Shown here: positions 62,129 to 64,000 of the stretch, in pieces
Layout of the letters: every line of letters begins with the position of its first letter
How positions within the stretch are numbered: position 1 is the first letter of the stretch
Assembly: GCA_017451485.1 (NCBI GenBank)
Contig: JAFTOG010000040.1
Location: forward strand, 1-64,000
Source: Clostridia bacterium
Lineage (GTDB): Bacteria > Bacillota > Clostridia > Oscillospirales > CAG-272
Length of the DNA: 64,000 nt
Direction of reading: 5' to 3'
Notes under the pieces: model-generated
Database searches by the model: none
What the model saw: the letters and a program-made list of their open reading frames with translations, nothing else
What the model was told of the DNA's origin: nothing
Translations under genes and position numbers: made by a program

Positions 62129-62409
62129 ATCGTACCCCCTTAAATTAAGTAATTGATTAACGATTTTAAAAAGACACCTGCATTACATTTACCATACAAA
62201 GCTATTATCTCGTAATCAATTTTAATCATTATAGCATTCACCACGAATTTAGTCAATAATAATACCATTATTTTGTTAAAAAATAAAAACAAGATGGAAA
62301 TCGAGCTAAAATATTTACTTTTACTTAACTGAATGATATAATTAGTAAAAAATGAGTTTCAAATTGGTTATATTTGAATTTTGTTAGAACGCCATTGAAG
62401 GAGTTGAAA

Positions 62410-63762
62410 ATGAGAGATAGAAGCTTGGTTTTAAAAGAATTCGAGAGCAACAAGGAGTTTTTTGAAAAAACAATATATCCAAATATAGAAAAATATCGCA
62501 AGGGCGATATGACAATTACAGTTGTTGATCAAAATGGGAATATTGTATCCAACGCAAAAATAAAGGTAAAGCAAATACAGCACGATTTTAGATTCGGTGC
62601 TAACTTGTTCATGCTTGACGAGCTTGAAACAGAGGAGAAAAACTGTTTATACAAAGACTACTTTAAAAATGTATTCAATATGGCGACTTTGCCATTTTAT
62701 TGGAATGCAATTGAGGAAATAAGGGGACAACAGCGTTATGCAAAGGATTCTTATAGGTTTTACCGTCGCCCTCCCATTGATTTGTGTATTGAATATTGCG
62801 AAAAGAATGGCATTGAGCCTCGTGAGCACGGTTTAGCTTATGATCAAACATACCCTCTTTGGCTAAAGGGAGCACCAATAGATATCGTGAAGGTGGAGCT
62901 TGAACGCAGATTTAGAGAAATTTCGGAAAGATATGCAAGCAAAATACGTACTATTGAGGTTACTAATGAAATGTACTGGGGCGAGGGCGTTACTGATTTT
63001 TACACGCACCCGTCGTTTCTTGAATGGGTATACAAAACCGCCGACAAATATTTCCCAAATAATCAGCTCACTATAAATGAGGGCACTGGTGAGGCTTGGC
63101 TTTACGAGTGCAAGTGTGTAGCACCCTACTATGCATATACCGAGGCAACAAAGCTCAAGGGTGCACGAGTAGATGCTATGGGAATGCAATTCCATATGTT
63201 TTACTCAAGGGAAGAGGAGCTTGAAAAATCTAAGAAGCTATATAATCCCGTTCATCTATATAATCAAATGAACCTATATTCCAACCTTGTAGATTATCTA
63301 CAAATTACAGAAATAACAATCCCTGCCTATTCAAATGACCCTCTTGACGAAGAAATACAGGCAAAGCTTATTGAATATCTTTACACGGTGTGGTTTTCTC
63401 ATCCAAAAATGGAACAAATTATTTATTGGAATATGATAGATGGCTATGCGTACATACACAATCCCAATAAAGTACCGGAAAAAATTCGCGAGTCTCAAGG
63501 GAATATGACAATAGGTGAGAATATCTATTATGGTGGACTGCTTCGCTTTGATATGACCCAAAAGCCTGCATATCGTATTCTCGACGAGCTTATAAACAAA
63601 AGATGGCGTACAAACCTCGATATAACCACCACAAATGGTAAAGCAGACCTTAGAGGATTTTATGGAGAATATGAGATAACAGTAGCTGCAAACGGAAAAA
63701 CGACCACAAAAGCTGTTCACTTATCATCTAAAAAACAAAACAATTTTGAGATAGTAATTTAA
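62410..63762 (+). CDS. GH10-like endo-glycanase, intracellular
   Basis: 450 residues from the ATG at 62410 after GAAGGAG; a TTG 36 bp upstream has no site. An N-terminal beta segment with 'DMTITVVDQNGNIVSNAKIKVKQIQHDFRFGANLF' is a CBM-like/GH10 prelude. The barrel has the acid/base in VTNEMYW (E187) and the nucleophile in QITEITIPAY (E301); GH10 enzymes usually have ITELD at that place, so the site is variant. The C-terminus 'GEYEITVAANGKTTTKAVHLS' forms a beta domain. No signal peptide. Endo-xylanase is the family default, but the variant and the missing export make an oligosaccharide hydrolase likely. Confidence 0.82.
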   Translation: MRDRSLVLKEFESNKEFFEKTIYPNIEKYRKGDMTITVVDQNGNIVSNAKIKVKQIQHDFRFGANLFMLDELETEEKNCLYKDYFKNVFNMATLPFYWNAIEEIRGQQRYAKDSYRFYRRPPIDLCIEYCEKNGIEPREHGLAYDQTYPLWLKGAPIDIVKVELERRFREISERYASKIRTIEVTNEMYWGEGVTDFYTHPSFLEWVYKTADKYFPNNQLTINEGTGEAWLYECKCVAPYYAYTEATKLKGARVDAMGMQFHMFYSREEELEKSKKLYNPVHLYNQMNLYSNLVDYLQITEITIPAYSNDPLDEEIQAKLIEYLYTVWFSHPKMEQIIYWNMIDGYAYIHNPNKVPEKIRESQGNMTIGENIYYGGLLRFDMTQKPAYRILDELINKRWRTNLDITTTNGKADLRGFYGEYEITVAANGKTTTKAVHLSSKKQNNFEIVI

Positions 63763-63768
63763 CAAACG

Positions 63769-63796
63769 AAAAGGACGCTCTTGGAGTGTCCTTTTG
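63769..63796 (+). terminator. Terminator after the GH10-like gene
   Basis: AAAAGGAC(GCTC) pairs with (GAGT)GTCCTTTT around a short loop, 7 bp past the stop codon. Confidence 0.8.
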
Positions 63797-63839
63797 GTGA
63801 TCAGGTGCCAACCTATATTGAAAAATCTAATGCAAAGTA

Positions 63840-63958
63840 TTGACAACAAACTAAAAAAGCGTTACAATAATAACGGAGAGCACCGATGACGGTTGCCCCA
63901 AAAGATGATTATTTTGAAATAACCGCCTTATTTGAGAGTCAGGCGGTTATTTCTTTTT
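63840..63958 (+). ncRNA. Small RNA, candidate type I antitoxin
   Basis: A near-consensus sigma-A promoter TTGACA (63840-63845), 17 bp, TACAAT (63863-63868) gives a start near 63875. A strong terminator GAAATAACCGCC / GGCGGTTATTTC (63916-63953) with T-run ends the RNA, about 84 nt long. The RNA runs toward, and meets at the terminator, the end of a minus-strand small ORF. That is the layout of antisense antitoxin RNAs facing holin-like type I toxins in Firmicutes. A 38-codon plus-strand frame (from 63892) also exists but has no ribosome site close to consensus. Confidence 0.5.
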
Positions 63959-64000
63959 ATTTGTCGCTTCGATTACTAAAATACTCGGCGAGAGCGATAA
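63957..64000 (-). CDS. Holin-like small toxin, C-terminal end (runs off window)
   Basis: Reading leftward from the window edge gives IALAEYFSNRSDK and a TAA at 63959-63957. Small holin-like type I toxins (Hol_Tox, PF16935) end in a hydrophobic helix followed by a short basic tail of the form 'ALLxYIDxxxKK', which this fits. Only 13 residues are present, so the call depends on the antisense-RNA arrangement and must be confirmed with the neighbouring sequence. Confidence 0.35.
   Translation of the reverse strand, partial: IALAEYFSNRSDK

Noticed and set aside
63892..64000. Plus-strand frame of 37 codons starting ATGACGGTTGCC as a small protein
   Set aside because: No ribosome site of normal strength; most of it is the terminator stem of the small RNA, so coding is unlikely.
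1..64000. CRISPR array
   Set aside because: No regularly spaced direct repeats with unique spacers were seen; the repeats present are irregular and palindromic.
1..64000. tRNA or rRNA genes
   Set aside because: No stretch with a tRNA acceptor/T-loop pattern or rRNA similarity was recognised; the GGTTCGA in 61727-61733 is part of a terminator loop without tRNA arms.

Overview
The window reads as a chromosomal segment of an uncultured gut- or rumen-type member of the Clostridia (Oscillospirales/Christensenellales-like). The signs are an A+T-rich genome, strong AGGAGG ribosome sites, a T-box leader on valS, a cmk-plsC-ispH/rpsA cluster in which IspH is fused to ribosomal protein S1, and many lipoproteins with a 'SCG' lipobox and a Thr/Asp-rich linker. 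The taxon is inferred from gene content, not from a marker RNA.

Layout. 1-138: the end of an IS3-family element. 174-1526: an NhaC-type antiporter. 1840-13120: a polymorphic-toxin island. It has a 2,075-residue secreted Rhs protein whose variable tip carries an HEYGH zinc-protease motif, then lipoproteins that look like exported immunity proteins, a displaced and frameshifted second Rhs tip with its own downstream membrane proteins, a remnant of a third tip, and short GACAGGGG hairpin repeats between the cassettes. 13299-16265: valS and its T-box. 16385-19036: a small ribbon-helix-helix regulator with palindromic operators, divergent from a zinc-ribbon membrane protein and an SPFH-GYF protein.

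19083-37123: a glycan-degradation region. A five-gene minus-strand operon (heparinase-II/III-like lyase, unrecognised TIM-barrel-like protein, GH36, amidohydrolase, GH39-like) is divergent from a CE15-like esterase and a CapA-like phosphoesterase. Next come a GH2 enzyme and, divergent from it, a second lyase paralogue, a metallophosphoesterase lipoprotein and another GH36-like enzyme. Most of these enzymes lack signal peptides, so they probably act in the cytoplasm on imported oligosaccharides. No sugar transporter is encoded in this stretch.

37607-50287: mainly housekeeping genes: a BaiN/HI0933-like flavoprotein, cmk, plsC, ispH-rpsA, a 30-residue Cys-rich membrane peptide, a zinc-ribbon protein, an XPD/DinG-like helicase, an aminotransferase, an exported EEP phosphatase/nuclease and a ZIP transporter. 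50358-64000: a mixed accessory region. It holds a decayed Gfo/Idh/MocA oxidoreductase, a GH4 enzyme, an unrecognised four-gene module (52964-55701), a GH36 gene between direct repeats, an AraC regulator divergent from a DMT permease and a GH20-like enzyme, a gene remnant, a DUF952 protein and a GH10-like enzyme. At the right edge is a probable type I toxin-antitoxin locus: an antisense-type RNA with a near-consensus promoter facing the C-terminus of a small holin-like peptide.

The two most interesting areas are the Rhs island, where exported immunity candidates imply toxins acting outside the cytoplasm, and the 52964-55701 module, which I cannot assign.
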